Shown here: positions 27,781 to 37,589 of the stretch, in pieces
How positions within the stretch are numbered: position 1 is the first letter of the stretch
Layout: every line of letters begins with the position of its first letter
Source of the DNA: an uncultured Roseobacter sp.
GTDB lineage: Bacteria; Pseudomonadota; Alphaproteobacteria; Rhodobacterales; Rhodobacteraceae
Reading direction: 5' to 3'
Length of the DNA stretch: 64,000 nt
NCBI RefSeq assembly: GCF_947488185.1
Contig: NZ_CANKYM010000002.1
Span: 744,001 to 808,000, forward strand
The notes under the pieces: generated by a model
The model's input: the letters and a program-made list of their open reading frames with translations, nothing else
Database searches by the model: none
What the model was told of the DNA's origin: nothing
Translations under genes and position numbers: made by a program

Positions 27781-28551
27781 TCATCCCGTGGTTACCACGC
27801 CGCCGTCCACGACCATGCATTGTCCCGTCATCATCTTGCTGGTGTTCGACGCCAGAAACAGCACGGCATCGACGATATCCTGTGGCTCAAGATGGGTCTT
27901 CAGGCACTGCCGCTCCAGATGCGCCGCCAGTCCTTCGGGTGTGGCCCATCTATCGAGCTGCTTTTCGGTCAGGACCCAGCCGGGCGCAAGCGCATTTACG
28001 CGGATACCATCGGGTCCCAACTCGCGCGCGAGGCTGCGGGTCATGGCGGTGATGCCCCCGTTGGCCGAGGTATAGGCGGGGTAGCCCGCGTTGCCCATCA
28101 TGTAGCTGATCGAGCTGAAGTTGATGATGGAGCCCGCGCCCTTGGCTTGCATCGCCGGTGCCACGGCCTGGGCGGCAAAGAAATAGGCCTTGAGGTTCAC
28201 CGCCATCAGGAAATCCCACTCCTCGGGGGTCACATCCTTCCAGCTGTGGCGCTTGTCATTGGCCGCGTTGGACACAAGCGTGTTGATCGGCCCATGCGCC
28301 TCTGCTGTCTCGGCGATGCTGCGTTGCAGACCGTTGATATCGGTGATGTCCCCTTGGAAAAACAGCGGGCGGACGCCGTGTTTCGCCTCCATTGCGTCGA
28401 CAAAATCGCTGGCATCCGAGCGTCCGATAAAAGCGACCTTGGCGCCCTGGGCCAGAAACCCGTCCGTGAGGTCCGCGCCGATGCCGGAGCCGCCACCGGT
28501 GATGTAGATCGATGCGCCGTCGAGGTCGTGGAACGTGGCTGTTTTGCTCAT
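27781..28551 (-). CDS. SDR-family oxidoreductase, candidate galactose 1-dehydrogenase with atypical active site
   Basis: This is a 256-residue classical short-chain dehydrogenase. The NAD(P) motif TGGGSGIG is at 18-25, followed by SNAAN, catalytic Ser147 and Tyr160, and the LAPGW loop. The usual YxxxK lysine is replaced: the DNA reads Tyr-Thr-Ser-Ala-Asn, so residue 164 is Asn. From context it could oxidise galactose to its lactone (first step before lactonase, DgoK and DgoA), but the missing Lys makes activity uncertain. ATG 28551 is preferred to an upstream in-frame ATG at 28647 that lies within the GH36 gene. Confidence 0.82.
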   Translation of the reverse strand: MSKTATFHDLDGASIYITGGGSGIGADLTDGFLAQGAKVAFIGRSDASDFVDAMEAKHGVRPLFFQGDITDINGLQRSIAETAEAHGPINTLVSNAANDKRHSWKDVTPEEWDFLMAVNLKAYFFAAQAVAPAMQAKGAGSIINFSSISYMMGNAGYPAYTSANGGITAMTRSLARELGPDGIRVNALAPGWVLTEKQLDRWATPEGLAAHLERQCLKTHLEPQDIVDAVLFLASNTSKMMTGQCMVVDGGVVTTG

Positions 28552-28582
28552 GGCGTGGCCTCTTGTCGTGGGATGTGCGGGA

Positions 28583-30667
28583 TCATAGCTGCTTTCCCTC
28601 CAGCACCCATAGGGTTTCGGGATAGCTCCAGGGTAGGGCGATCCCATTGTGCATCAGCGCCGCACCGGTCAGGGTCAGTGGTCCCCGTTTCAGCGCCGGG
28701 TTTCCGCGCGACAGTTCGGTGGCGTCCGCGCGATTGCGCAGGCTGATCTCATACCGCGCTTCCGGGTTGAGCCGGGTGAGTCGCAAGGGGCGTGGGGCGA
28801 TCTGGCTGGAGGTGCCGGATTTACCGGCGAAGATCACGAACTGGCTGCCATCGCGGGTCATCTGCTGTTCGGCGATCACCGACGGGTCGGTCGCATCCAG
28901 CCGCAGGATATCGGCCCCGTACATCCAGTCGCGGTTGGCTTTCCACCAGGCGGTCACATCGCGCAGCACCTCGGCCTCGTGATCGGTCAGTTCGCGCGGG
29001 TCCATCTCGAAGCCGAGGTGCCGCTGGGCCGCGACCCAAGCGCGGAAGGAGATGTCCAGAATGCGCCCGGAGGTGTGGCATTTGCGCGGCCCCACATGGC
29101 TTCCGGTGACGGCGGCAGGCAGGAAGAGGGCGGCGTTGTGCTGCATGTGCAACCGCTCCAGAGCATCGTTGCTGTCGCTGAGCCAGACCCGTTGCGTGCG
29201 GCTGAGAATGCCGAAGTCGATGCGCCCGCCGCCGCTCGCACAGCTTTCGATCTCCACATCCGGGAAATCGGCGCGCAGCCGGTCGATCAGCGCATATGAC
29301 CCGCGCGTCTGTGCGGCATCGGGCGCGGGCAGCACGCGGTTGTGGTCCCATTTGATATAGTCGATGGGATGCGCGCTCAGCAGCGCCGAGATGCGCTCGT
29401 AGAGGAACTCCCGAACTTCCGCCAACCCCATGTTCAGCGCCTTTTGCTGCCGCCCGAGGATCTGGTCTTCGGCCCCCAGAGCCCAGTCGGGATGCGCCCG
29501 GTGGATGTTGCTGTCGGGGTTGATCATCTCGGGCTCAAACCAGATGCCGAAGGCCATGCCCTCGCCATGCACGTGATCAATCAGCGGCCCCAACCCATCG
29601 GGGTACTTGCGCGGGTCAACCTCCCAATCCGAGAGCGAGGAGGTGTCATCGTCCCGTTGGCCAAACCAGCCGTCATCCAGCACAAAGCGCTCGGCGCCAA
29701 GCCCCGCGGCCCGTGTTGCGATATCTTTCAGAACCGGCAGATCATGGGCGAAGTAGACCGCTTCCCAGCAGTTGTAGTGCACCGGGCGCGGGCGGCCCGG
29801 CTTGGTCCAGGTCACGATGCGGTCGCGCAGATGCCGCTGGAACGACACCGCACAGCCATTGAACCCATCCGAGGAATAGACCGCATAAAGCGGGGCTGTT
29901 CGAAATTCTGTGCTGGGCGCCGTCTCCATCCGGGCCGCGTGCCCGAACTGGATCTGGCGACGGCCATCAGGCAGCTCTTCGGCAATCATCCGGTGCCCGC
30001 CGGACCAGCCGTAATGAAAGGCAAAGGCTTCGCCGCTGGCATTTGTCGCGCCCCGGCAGGGCACGATCAGCCCCGGGAAATGCTCATGCCCCGTGCGGCC
30101 CGTTCGGTTCTCGCGGTAGCGGATGCCGGGGGACCAGGCGGTGCGGTTCAGTTGAAACTCCCCACACCAACGGCCCGCCACGTCGATCATCTCGTCCGAT
30201 TGCTGCGGCGCGGGCAAGACCGGCGCCGCCAGCCAGTGAAGATGCAAGGGCCGGTCGGAATTCAGCCGTGCCGACAGCGCAATGACATGCGTGTCCGGGT
30301 CCAGCGTGAATTCCGCCGTGTAGGTCAGCCGGTTCGGCCTGTCTTCGCAGATCACTGTCAGATGCTGCTCGGCCTCCAGCACCTCGCGCAGCTTGAACGC
30401 AGGCAGCAGCGGCGCGCCGTCGCTGTCGCGCACAATCAGACCCGGCTGGCCGGGAAACGTGTGAGACGCCTCGGGGCAGATCGACAGATCCGGGTTTTCA
30501 TCCAGCATCCCGCCGGTGACATCCAGGGTCACCGCGGCTGCCAGCTGGGCCAAATCCTCTCCCTCAGGCAGCGGCGGCCCCCAGTAGATCACCTGGGGGC
30601 AGCGTCCGCCTGTCGAGGCTAGAACCAATGTCTGGCGATCATCGTCCAGACGCCAGTGGGTTGTCAC
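28583..30667 (-). CDS. alpha-galactosidase, GH36
   Basis: The protein has 694 residues, a typical GH36 length: an N-terminal beta-sandwich (1-285), a TIM barrel and a C-terminal beta domain. The nucleophile is D441 in YIKWDHNR and the acid/base is D498 in WLSDSND. FVLDDGWFGQRDDD and GIWFEPEMINPDS are family signatures, and CASGGGRIDFG completes the active site. No signal peptide is seen, so it is cytoplasmic and acts on imported melibiose- or raffinose-type sugars. GTG 30667 overlaps the permease stop (GTGA). Confidence 0.95.
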   Translation of the reverse strand: MTTHWRLDDDRQTLVLASTGGRCPQVIYWGPPLPEGEDLAQLAAAVTLDVTGGMLDENPDLSICPEASHTFPGQPGLIVRDSDGAPLLPAFKLREVLEAEQHLTVICEDRPNRLTYTAEFTLDPDTHVIALSARLNSDRPLHLHWLAAPVLPAPQQSDEMIDVAGRWCGEFQLNRTAWSPGIRYRENRTGRTGHEHFPGLIVPCRGATNASGEAFAFHYGWSGGHRMIAEELPDGRRQIQFGHAARMETAPSTEFRTAPLYAVYSSDGFNGCAVSFQRHLRDRIVTWTKPGRPRPVHYNCWEAVYFAHDLPVLKDIATRAAGLGAERFVLDDGWFGQRDDDTSSLSDWEVDPRKYPDGLGPLIDHVHGEGMAFGIWFEPEMINPDSNIHRAHPDWALGAEDQILGRQQKALNMGLAEVREFLYERISALLSAHPIDYIKWDHNRVLPAPDAAQTRGSYALIDRLRADFPDVEIESCASGGGRIDFGILSRTQRVWLSDSNDALERLHMQHNAALFLPAAVTGSHVGPRKCHTSGRILDISFRAWVAAQRHLGFEMDPRELTDHEAEVLRDVTAWWKANRDWMYGADILRLDATDPSVIAEQQMTRDGSQFVIFAGKSGTSSQIAPRPLRLTRLNPEARYEISLRNRADATELSRGNPALKRGPLTLTGAALMHNGIALPWSYPETLWVLEGKQL

Positions 30668-31512
30668 TTTACGGCCCCCAGGGTCAGACCTGCGATGAAG
30701 TGCTTCTGCATCAGGAAGAACATCAGCACCGGGGGCAGCGCAGCCACAATCGAGCCCGCGCTCATCAGGTGATAGGCGGCGCGGAACTGCGCGTTAAAGC
30801 TGGTGATCCCCGCTGTGACTGGCTGGCTCTCGGGACCCTGGGTCAGAACGACCGCCCAGAAATAGTCGTTCCAGATGAAGGTGAAGATCAGCACGGACAG
30901 CGCCGCAATCGCGGGCTTCATCAGCGGGATGACCACGTACCAGAAAATCTTCCACTCGGCGATACCCTCGACGCGGGCGGCCTCGACCAACTCGATGGGC
31001 AGGGCGCGGATGAAGTTACGCATGAAAAGCGTGCAGAACCCGGTCTGGAAGGCGATGTGAAACAGCACCAGCCCGGTCTTGGTGTTGTAAAGCCCCATGT
31101 CCAGCGTCAGGTCGCGCACCGGCACCATCAGGATCTGGAACGGCACGAAGTTACCCGCGACAAACATGAAGAAAATCCAGATATTGGATTTGAAGCGGTA
31201 AATCCCCAGCGCAAAGCCAGCAAGACAGGAGAGGGCCACCGCGCCGATCACCGTCGGCACCGTGATCAGCACCGAATTCAGCATGTAGCGGGGCATGTCG
31301 GAGTTGAAGAAGACCTGTCCGTAGTTGTTGAACATCTCGAAAGATGAGGGCAGACCCCAGTAGTTGCCTTGGGTGAAGTCCACCGCTGGTTTCACTGAGA
31401 AGGCGGCCACGGCGATCAGTGGCAGCAGCCACATGATCAGAGCGATGGGCAAGAGCGACTGGTAGGTCAGCTGCCAGGAGCGTGAGGTTTTTTCAATCGG
31501 TGTCGGAAACAT
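30664..31512 (-). CDS. carbohydrate ABC transporter permease, MalG type
   Basis: This 282-residue CUT1 inner-membrane permease has about six hydrophobic segments. The EAA cytoplasmic loop is seen as ELVEAARVEGIAEWKIFWYVVIPLMKP. It pairs with the MalF-type permease at 31858-32784. Start MFPTPIEKTSRSW at 31512 lies just beyond the MmcQ/YjbR stop (the ATG overlaps the gap and 2 bp separate stop and start regions). The longer in-frame start at 31593 lies inside that gene. The transporter should import alpha- and/or beta-galactosides. Confidence 0.92.
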   Translation of the reverse strand: MFPTPIEKTSRSWQLTYQSLLPIALIMWLLPLIAVAAFSVKPAVDFTQGNYWGLPSSFEMFNNYGQVFFNSDMPRYMLNSVLITVPTVIGAVALSCLAGFALGIYRFKSNIWIFFMFVAGNFVPFQILMVPVRDLTLDMGLYNTKTGLVLFHIAFQTGFCTLFMRNFIRALPIELVEAARVEGIAEWKIFWYVVIPLMKPAIAALSVLIFTFIWNDYFWAVVLTQGPESQPVTAGITSFNAQFRAAYHLMSAGSIVAALPPVLMFFLMQKHFIAGLTLGAVK

Positions 31513-31513
31513 G

Positions 31514-31861
31514 TCAGAGCGCCTCCCGGACGGATTTGGGCAGGCCACGCACAATCGTGTCGTAGCTGATGGCAATGCGGTGCTGGGCCTCATCGGTCTC
31601 CAGCGTGGGCAGATCGAGCTGTACCCAGGATCGGTGGAAATAGGGTGCCTTGGTCGCGGCGCCTGCGTCGATCAGCATCGCGGCAGTGTCCACATCGGGG
31701 CATTTCACCGCTACATGCTCGGTGTTGGCGGCGCGTTGCTCTTCGTGGCCAAAGCAGGCGAACATCTTGCCACCCACCTTCCAGGCGTCGAGCTCACCGG
31801 ACCCGGAGAGCACTGCCCCCGGGTGCCCGGCACAGAGCGTATCGAAATCCGGGCGGGTCAT
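31514..31861 (-). CDS. MmcQ/YjbR-family small protein inside the sugar importer operon
   Basis: This 115-residue protein, starting MTRPDFDTLC, has the compact YjbR/CyaY-like fold signature: a central HVAVKCPDVD strand, PYFHRSWVQLDLP, and a C-terminal IRGLP-type helix (YDTIVRGLPKSVRE). Members are often called DNA-binding, but the function is unproven. It sits between the two permease genes, overlapping the upstream permease stop by 4 bp and abutting the next start, so it is cotranslated with the importer. A regulatory or sugar-sensing role is possible but unsupported. Confidence 0.82.
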   Translation of the reverse strand: MTRPDFDTLCAGHPGAVLSGSGELDAWKVGGKMFACFGHEEQRAANTEHVAVKCPDVDTAAMLIDAGAATKAPYFHRSWVQLDLPTLETDEAQHRIAISYDTIVRGLPKSVREAL

Positions 31862-32784
31862 CGGCCTTTCTCCTCGGCCCACATGGACCACAGGAAGTAG
31901 GCGATGAAGATCAGCATGATCAGGAAGAGCACCACGGCGATGGCCGCCCCGTACCCCATGCGGAAGCCGTATTCTGACAGCGCCTTCTCGAACATGTAGA
32001 AGCTCAGCACCCGCGTCTGCCCGAACGGCCCGCCGTTGGTCATGATCGAGATGAGGTCGAAGGACCGCAGCGCGCCGATGATGGTGACCACGAAGGCGAT
32101 GAAGGTCGCGGGCTTCAGTTGCGGAATGATGATGTACCACAGCATCTTCCAGCCCTTGGCCCCATCGAGCCGCCCAGCCTCGATCTGCTCGGGGTCTACC
32201 GCGTTCAGGCCGGTGAGATAGAGGATCATGCAATAGGCCGTCTGCGGCCAAAGGCCTGCCGCGATGATGCCATAGGTGGCCATCGTCGGGTCGCCCAATA
32301 CGTTGATCGGCCCAAGGCCCACAAGGCCCAGAACCCCGTTCAGCAACCCCTCGTTGGGCAGGTAGAACCAGGAAAATACCAGCCCCACAACAACCTGACT
32401 GATCACGAAGGGAAAGAAGAACAGAGACTTGTAGAGGCGAATGCCGGTCACCGTCTGGTTCAGGAAGAGCGCAATGAACAGCCCGCCCGGGATTGCCAGC
32501 AGATAGAGCAGCAGCCACTTGAGGTTGTTCCACAGCGATACCTCAAAGGCGCCATCGTCCATCAGCTCCACGTAGTTTGCCATGCCCACATAGCGCGCTT
32601 CGCCCAACCCGTCCCAGTCGTAGAAAGAGATCGCGATCGACTGATAGATCGGCCAGAGCACGTAGAAGGCAAAGAACAGGATCGCGGGCGCCAGGAACAG
32701 CCACGGCGTGACCGCAATCTCGTTGCGTTTGTACCAGCCGCGTTCTGATTTAGCGGAGGCAATCGTGGGGTCTATGGCGGTCAT
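31858..32784 (-). CDS. carbohydrate ABC transporter permease, MalF type
   Basis: This 308-residue CUT1 permease begins with a cytoplasmic tail, then hydrophobic WLFLAPAILFFAFYVLWPIY. The EAA loop is EQIEAGRLDGAKGWKMLWYI. About six membrane segments are evident. It is followed (4-bp overlap) by the MmcQ/YjbR gene and then the MalG-type permease. A stem-loop separates it from the upstream binding-protein gene. Confidence 0.93.
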   Translation of the reverse strand: MTAIDPTIASAKSERGWYKRNEIAVTPWLFLAPAILFFAFYVLWPIYQSIAISFYDWDGLGEARYVGMANYVELMDDGAFEVSLWNNLKWLLLYLLAIPGGLFIALFLNQTVTGIRLYKSLFFFPFVISQVVVGLVFSWFYLPNEGLLNGVLGLVGLGPINVLGDPTMATYGIIAAGLWPQTAYCMILYLTGLNAVDPEQIEAGRLDGAKGWKMLWYIIIPQLKPATFIAFVVTIIGALRSFDLISIMTNGGPFGQTRVLSFYMFEKALSEYGFRMGYGAAIAVVLFLIMLIFIAYFLWSMWAEEKGR

Positions 32785-32866
32785 GGGCGCATCTCCTCAG
32801 TCGTGCGGTGCGACACTTGCGGCGCATACGGCAACACCGGATGGGGTGCTGGCGAATGGGACGGAA

Positions 32867-32897
32867 AGGGCCGGGCGTTTGGGAGCCGCCCGGCCTT
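32867..32897 (-). terminator. stem-loop between the sugar-binding-protein gene and its permease gene
   Basis: A stem of GGCCGGGCG (32869-32877) with CGCCCGGCC (32887-32895), extended by a wobble and one A-T pair, has a 9-nt loop. On the minus transcript it lies just after the binding-protein stop. Only a short T-rich tail follows, so partial termination or 3' protection, giving excess binding protein, is more likely than full termination. Confidence 0.6.
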
Positions 32898-32904
32898 AGT
32901 CAGT

Positions 32905-34161
32905 TCATTGGTAGACGCGTTCCTGCACCTTATCGAGGCGCTTGAGGATGTCGTCGAGGTTGTCCGGGAAGACCATGAATTCCTGCAGACCCTGCATCGC
33001 TTCATTGGCCATTTCCGCGGGGAAGTCGCGGTCAAAGAACTGCGCCACACCGCCCGGAGAGTTCTCCGACAGCATCGCAAAGCCTTCATTCAGGAACTTG
33101 TCATCATCCACGGCAGACTTCGCGTTCACTGGCAGTTGCCCGAGGTTCGCGCCGTTGTTGATTTCAGTCTGAACATTGGCAGACACCACGAAGCGCAGGA
33201 ACTCACGCGCATTGTCCTTGTTCTGGGCCTTGGCGGGGATGTGGAAGGTATCCGTCGGCGCGTCCTCGGCCAGTTCCACATCCGGGTTGATCGCCGGGAA
33301 CTGATAGAAGTCGAGCTTGTTGTCATCCAGACCCGCTTCGCGCAGCGGTGCCACGGCAAAGTTGCCTTTCAGGATCGCGGCGGCCTCGCCGTTCACGATA
33401 AAGGGCAGCGATTCCTGCCAGCTGTAGTTCTGGTGGTTGTCGACAAAGGCACCCATGTCGATCAGCTCGCGCCAGTTGGCAAAGGTCTCGCGCACGCGGT
33501 CATCGGTCCAATTCACTTTGCCTTGTGCCAAATCCATATGGAAATCAAAGCCATGCGTGCGCATGTTCAGGTAGTCAAACCAGCCGCCCGCAGTCCAGAG
33601 GAACTTGGTGCCGATGGTGTAGCACTTGCGACCGGAGTCGATGATCGCCGCGCAGTTGGACTTCATCTCGTCGAAGTTCGCAGGTTCGTTGAGGCCCAAT
33701 TCTTCGTAGATGTCTTTGCGGTAGTAGATGCCCCACTGGTAGTAGGTGTAGGCCACGCCCCACTGCTTGTCGTCGATGGTCATCGCACCCTTAGTTGAGG
33801 CCAGCGCCTCGGCAATCTCGGGCTCCTGCCACAGGTCCGAGACGTCCTCGAAAAGGCCCGCTTCCACGAAGGGTGTCATGCGGTTGGCGGCGTACCATGT
33901 GGCCACGTCCGGAGAATCCGCCGTCAGAAAGTTGCGGATCTGCGTTTTATACGCATCGCGATCAATGATCGTGGTCTCGATGTTCAGATCGGGATGCAGC
34001 TCCTGAAAATCCGCGATCATCGCTTCCATCGTCGCACGGGGCGCCGGGTTCGATGTGTCGAGGAAAATTTTAAGGTCGCCCGTCAACTCTGCCGAAGCCG
34101 CGCCGGCAAGCATTGTTGACCCCGCCAATGCCATAAGCATTGTCTTGGTGGTGAAACGCAT
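32905..34161 (-). CDS. carbohydrate ABC transporter substrate-binding protein (CUT1, galactoside)
   Basis: The protein has 418 residues with a Sec signal peptide (residues 1-24, ending LAGAASA). The bacterial extracellular solute-binding type 1 fold shows in LKIFLDTSNPAP, DAYKTQIRNFLTADSPDVAT and GVAYTYYQWGIYYRKD. It is first in the operon that continues into permeases, GH36, SDR, dgoKA, lactonase and GH42, so its ligands are probably galactosides. The specific sugar cannot be read from sequence. GGAGG-type ribosome binding sequence precedes ATG 34161. Confidence 0.92.
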   Translation of the reverse strand: MRFTTKTMLMALAGSTMLAGAASAELTGDLKIFLDTSNPAPRATMEAMIADFQELHPDLNIETTIIDRDAYKTQIRNFLTADSPDVATWYAANRMTPFVEAGLFEDVSDLWQEPEIAEALASTKGAMTIDDKQWGVAYTYYQWGIYYRKDIYEELGLNEPANFDEMKSNCAAIIDSGRKCYTIGTKFLWTAGGWFDYLNMRTHGFDFHMDLAQGKVNWTDDRVRETFANWRELIDMGAFVDNHQNYSWQESLPFIVNGEAAAILKGNFAVAPLREAGLDDNKLDFYQFPAINPDVELAEDAPTDTFHIPAKAQNKDNAREFLRFVVSANVQTEINNGANLGQLPVNAKSAVDDDKFLNEGFAMLSENSPGGVAQFFDRDFPAEMANEAMQGLQEFMVFPDNLDDILKRLDKVQERVYQ

Positions 34162-34406
34162 GGTGTCCTCCCTAAGGTACGTTTGCGATTTTTGTCCCCC
34201 CGATCCCGCCTGAATGAAGTTTCATTATTTGGAACCAAGTTTTATATATTGAAAACTACAGCGCAATCTGCTTAGCCTGTCAACAGTGTTCTTCGGGAAA
34301 CTGAAGACACAGCGCAGCCTGCAAGGAGGCGGAAGGCATCGCAAGCCACTGGTTTGCAAATGATTTTCCGAAAAGCAGGGGGTTCGCGCATCACGGGAGG
34401 AGACCC
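34162..34406. promoter_or_regulatory. divergent control region between the galactoside operon and the IclR gene
   Basis: These 245 bp between divergent start codons include an AT-rich block at about 34210-34265. AATGAA-GT-TTCATT (34213-34226) is a perfect inverted repeat whose TGAA-N2-TTCA core recalls IclR-type sites, and TTGG-AA-CCAA lies at 34229-34238. Both are plausible operators for the adjacent IclR regulator. A GGGAGG ribosome binding site for the IclR gene is at 34395-34400. Confidence 0.5.
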
Positions 34407-35198
34407 ATGTCCGGCGACGGCACGGTTGGCAAAGCGTTAGATGTTCTGGATCAGGTGGCCGCCTACGGCCAGCCTGTGCGCTTCGCGACCCTGCTGGCCG
34501 AGAGCGATTTTCCCAAGGCGACGCTCTACCGTTTTCTCCAGACCCTCACGAATCAGGGCATGCTGGAATACGACCCGGACCGGCAGACCTATGCGCTTGG
34601 TGTGCGGCTCGTGCGGCTGGCCCATGCGGCCTGGACGCAAAGCTCGCTGGCGCCGATTGCGCGGCCCTTCCTTGATCAACTCAGCGCAGAGACCGGGCAG
34701 ACGGTGCATCTGGCACAGCTCGACAATGCGCAGGTTCTATATGTCGATAAGCGCAACGCGGCCCAGCCGGTCGAGATGTTCTCGGACGCGGGCAAGGTCG
34801 GCCCCGCCTATTGCACCGGCGTCGGCAAGGCGATGCTGGCCTTCCTGCCGGAGGAGCATCTGGAGCGGGTGATTGCCCAACAGAGCTTTCACCGCTTCAC
34901 CGACCACACCTATACAACACGCGACGCGCTTTGCGCGGAACTTGCGGCGATTCGCACCCGCGGCTACGCTTTCGACCGTGAAGAACATGAACCCGGTATC
35001 ATCTGTATCGCGCATCCGATCCTGACGGGCACCGGTCGCGTGCTGGGGGCGATGTCGATCACTGGCTCGCTGCAAGCCACCGATTTAACACAACTGGAAA
35101 GCTGGGCCCCGCGTCTGGCGCGCACGGCAGACGCCATTGCGCAAGAGGCTCAGGCCTGGCGCTTTCCGGACACACATCTTCAACACACAGGGACCTAA
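34407..35198 (+). CDS. IclR-family transcriptional regulator
   Basis: The protein has 263 residues. An N-terminal winged helix (about 1-65, ALDVLDQVAAYGQPVRFATL and FPKATLYRFLQTL) precedes the IclR effector domain (about 80-250), with YCTGVGKAMLAFLPEEHLE, RGYAFDREEHEPGIICIA and GAMSITG. It is divergent from the galactoside operon and precedes the importer ATPase by 4 bp, so it most likely controls both in response to a sugar or pathway intermediate such as galactonate or KDGal. Confidence 0.9.
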   Translation: MSGDGTVGKALDVLDQVAAYGQPVRFATLLAESDFPKATLYRFLQTLTNQGMLEYDPDRQTYALGVRLVRLAHAAWTQSSLAPIARPFLDQLSAETGQTVHLAQLDNAQVLYVDKRNAAQPVEMFSDAGKVGPAYCTGVGKAMLAFLPEEHLERVIAQQSFHRFTDHTYTTRDALCAELAAIRTRGYAFDREEHEPGIICIAHPILTGTGRVLGAMSITGSLQATDLTQLESWAPRLARTADAIAQEAQAWRFPDTHLQHTGT

Positions 35199-35202
35199 GA
35201 TT

Positions 35203-36261
<1,059 letters not shown>

Positions 36262-36392
36262 GGCGGCGGCCCGGCACAGCTTTTCCGCAGGGCGGCAGAT
36301 GTTCAATTTGCCACACTTATCCGGATGGCGTTCTCTTCCTATATCGGGGGTTGCATGGGCCTTTGAGCCATCAACTTCCAGGGAGGAACTAC

Positions 36393-37238
36393 ATGAAATC
36401 CGCGCTTACCCTTGCCCTGTCGCTGTCGGCAATCACAGCCGGCGCGACCGCCGTGGCCGAAGCGGTCACGGACGATGATATTGCCGCACAACGGGCCGCG
36501 CTTGCGGAGGCCACAGAAGGGGCGGGTTTCGGCCCGCAGTCGCCGCGTGACCTCAGTGTACTGACGGGCGACAACGCCCGCGTGTTCGCCAGGGCCCCGG
36601 CGCATACGGAGATGAACCTCTGCAACATCCATTTTCACGAAAACGCCGAGCATAAGGGCGGCCAGTTCACCACCTACACGGGCAACGGCGACGGCAAGGG
36701 CGCGGGCACCGGGTTCAAATACGACGGCACCCTGACGGAGGCGGAGCTGGCACCCTACGCGGGCACCGTCGGTGCGGGAAAATACGGCGACCTGCAACCC
36801 GGCGATACCATCGAACTACACTATGTGCACACAACTGCCCAGGTGACGCCGGGTCCGACCCTTGGGTCCTGCCTCAGCGAGGCCATTGGCAACCCCCAGC
36901 TACGGGTCGAGGCGCAGGTCTTTGTGCTGGTGAACGATGACGCGGCCCTTGATTTCACCGAAGCCGCGCGGGTCGAGGTTGTGGGCGGCCTGCATCAGGC
37001 GCCGGGTATCCCCACCGACACAGGCACGCCGATCCTCTATCCGGGTTCGACCACGGGCCCCAGCTTCAACGAGGCGGGCTCTCCGCTGCAGGTGACATGG
37101 AGCGTGCGGCCCGAGGTGGTAAAAGTGTCGATCCGCTCGGTGGAGACCTGGCTTGCCGATAACGTCTTTGATGAGAAACACGCCCACGGTGTGCGCAACC
37201 TGGTTGTGAACCCGGCGCTCCTGTCCCCTATCAACTGA
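36393..37238 (+). CDS. delta-class carbonic anhydrase-like exported protein
   Basis: The 281-residue protein begins MKSALTLALSLSAITAG, a Sec signal, behind GGAGG. It matches the delta-class carbonic anhydrase family (CA_like), with the hallmark MNLCNIHFHENAEHKGG (C77, H80, H82, E83, H87), PGDTIELHYVHTT (H143, H146), GPTLGSCLSE (C160) and NPQLRVEAQVFVLVND, plus a C-terminal HAHGVRNLV. The His residues include the expected zinc ligands. It would hydrate CO2 in the periplasm. Neighbours are a sugar ATPase and a liv-type operon, so no operon partner is suggested. Confidence 0.82.
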   Translation: MKSALTLALSLSAITAGATAVAEAVTDDDIAAQRAALAEATEGAGFGPQSPRDLSVLTGDNARVFARAPAHTEMNLCNIHFHENAEHKGGQFTTYTGNGDGKGAGTGFKYDGTLTEAELAPYAGTVGAGKYGDLQPGDTIELHYVHTTAQVTPGPTLGSCLSEAIGNPQLRVEAQVFVLVNDDAALDFTEAARVEVVGGLHQAPGIPTDTGTPILYPGSTTGPSFNEAGSPLQVTWSVRPEVVKVSIRSVETWLADNVFDEKHAHGVRNLVVNPALLSPIN

Positions 37239-37589
37239 CCGGCGGGGCGTTTCCCCAAAACAGTTAAGCCAAAAACCAACCCTCGCCCTGTGCGCACCGC
37301 GCGCGGGGCGATATGCGTTGCGGCGTGCTCCAACCTCTCCTGGCCGGAACACGCGACCCGCCTTAAAATCGATCGGACACCCTGCAACTACTTCAAGGTT
37401 GAAATATTTGCCCTTGAAATAAATGCGCACCCCGCTTAGCCTTTTCGCAAGGTGGCAGCGGAAACGCCTGTTTTACGGCCGCTTCTGCATCTGCCCGATG
37501 GACAAATCCGCCTGTGATGTTCCACAGTCCGGCACATCGACATGCAATAGGGCACGCCAAGAGGCCCTTTAATAAACGGGAGTGTATAC
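37239..37589. other. 351-bp intergenic region upstream of the first branched-chain-type operon
   Basis: No gene is supported here. A TTCAA-GG-TTGAA inverted repeat lies at 37392-37403, partly overlapping two direct copies of TTGAAATA (37399-37406 and 37414-37421, 15 bp apart). They could be a regulator site for the downstream operon. GGGAG at 37579-37583 serves livJ-like ATG 37590. A weak GGGG/CCCC stem follows the carbonic anhydrase stop, with no convincing T tract. Confidence 0.4.
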
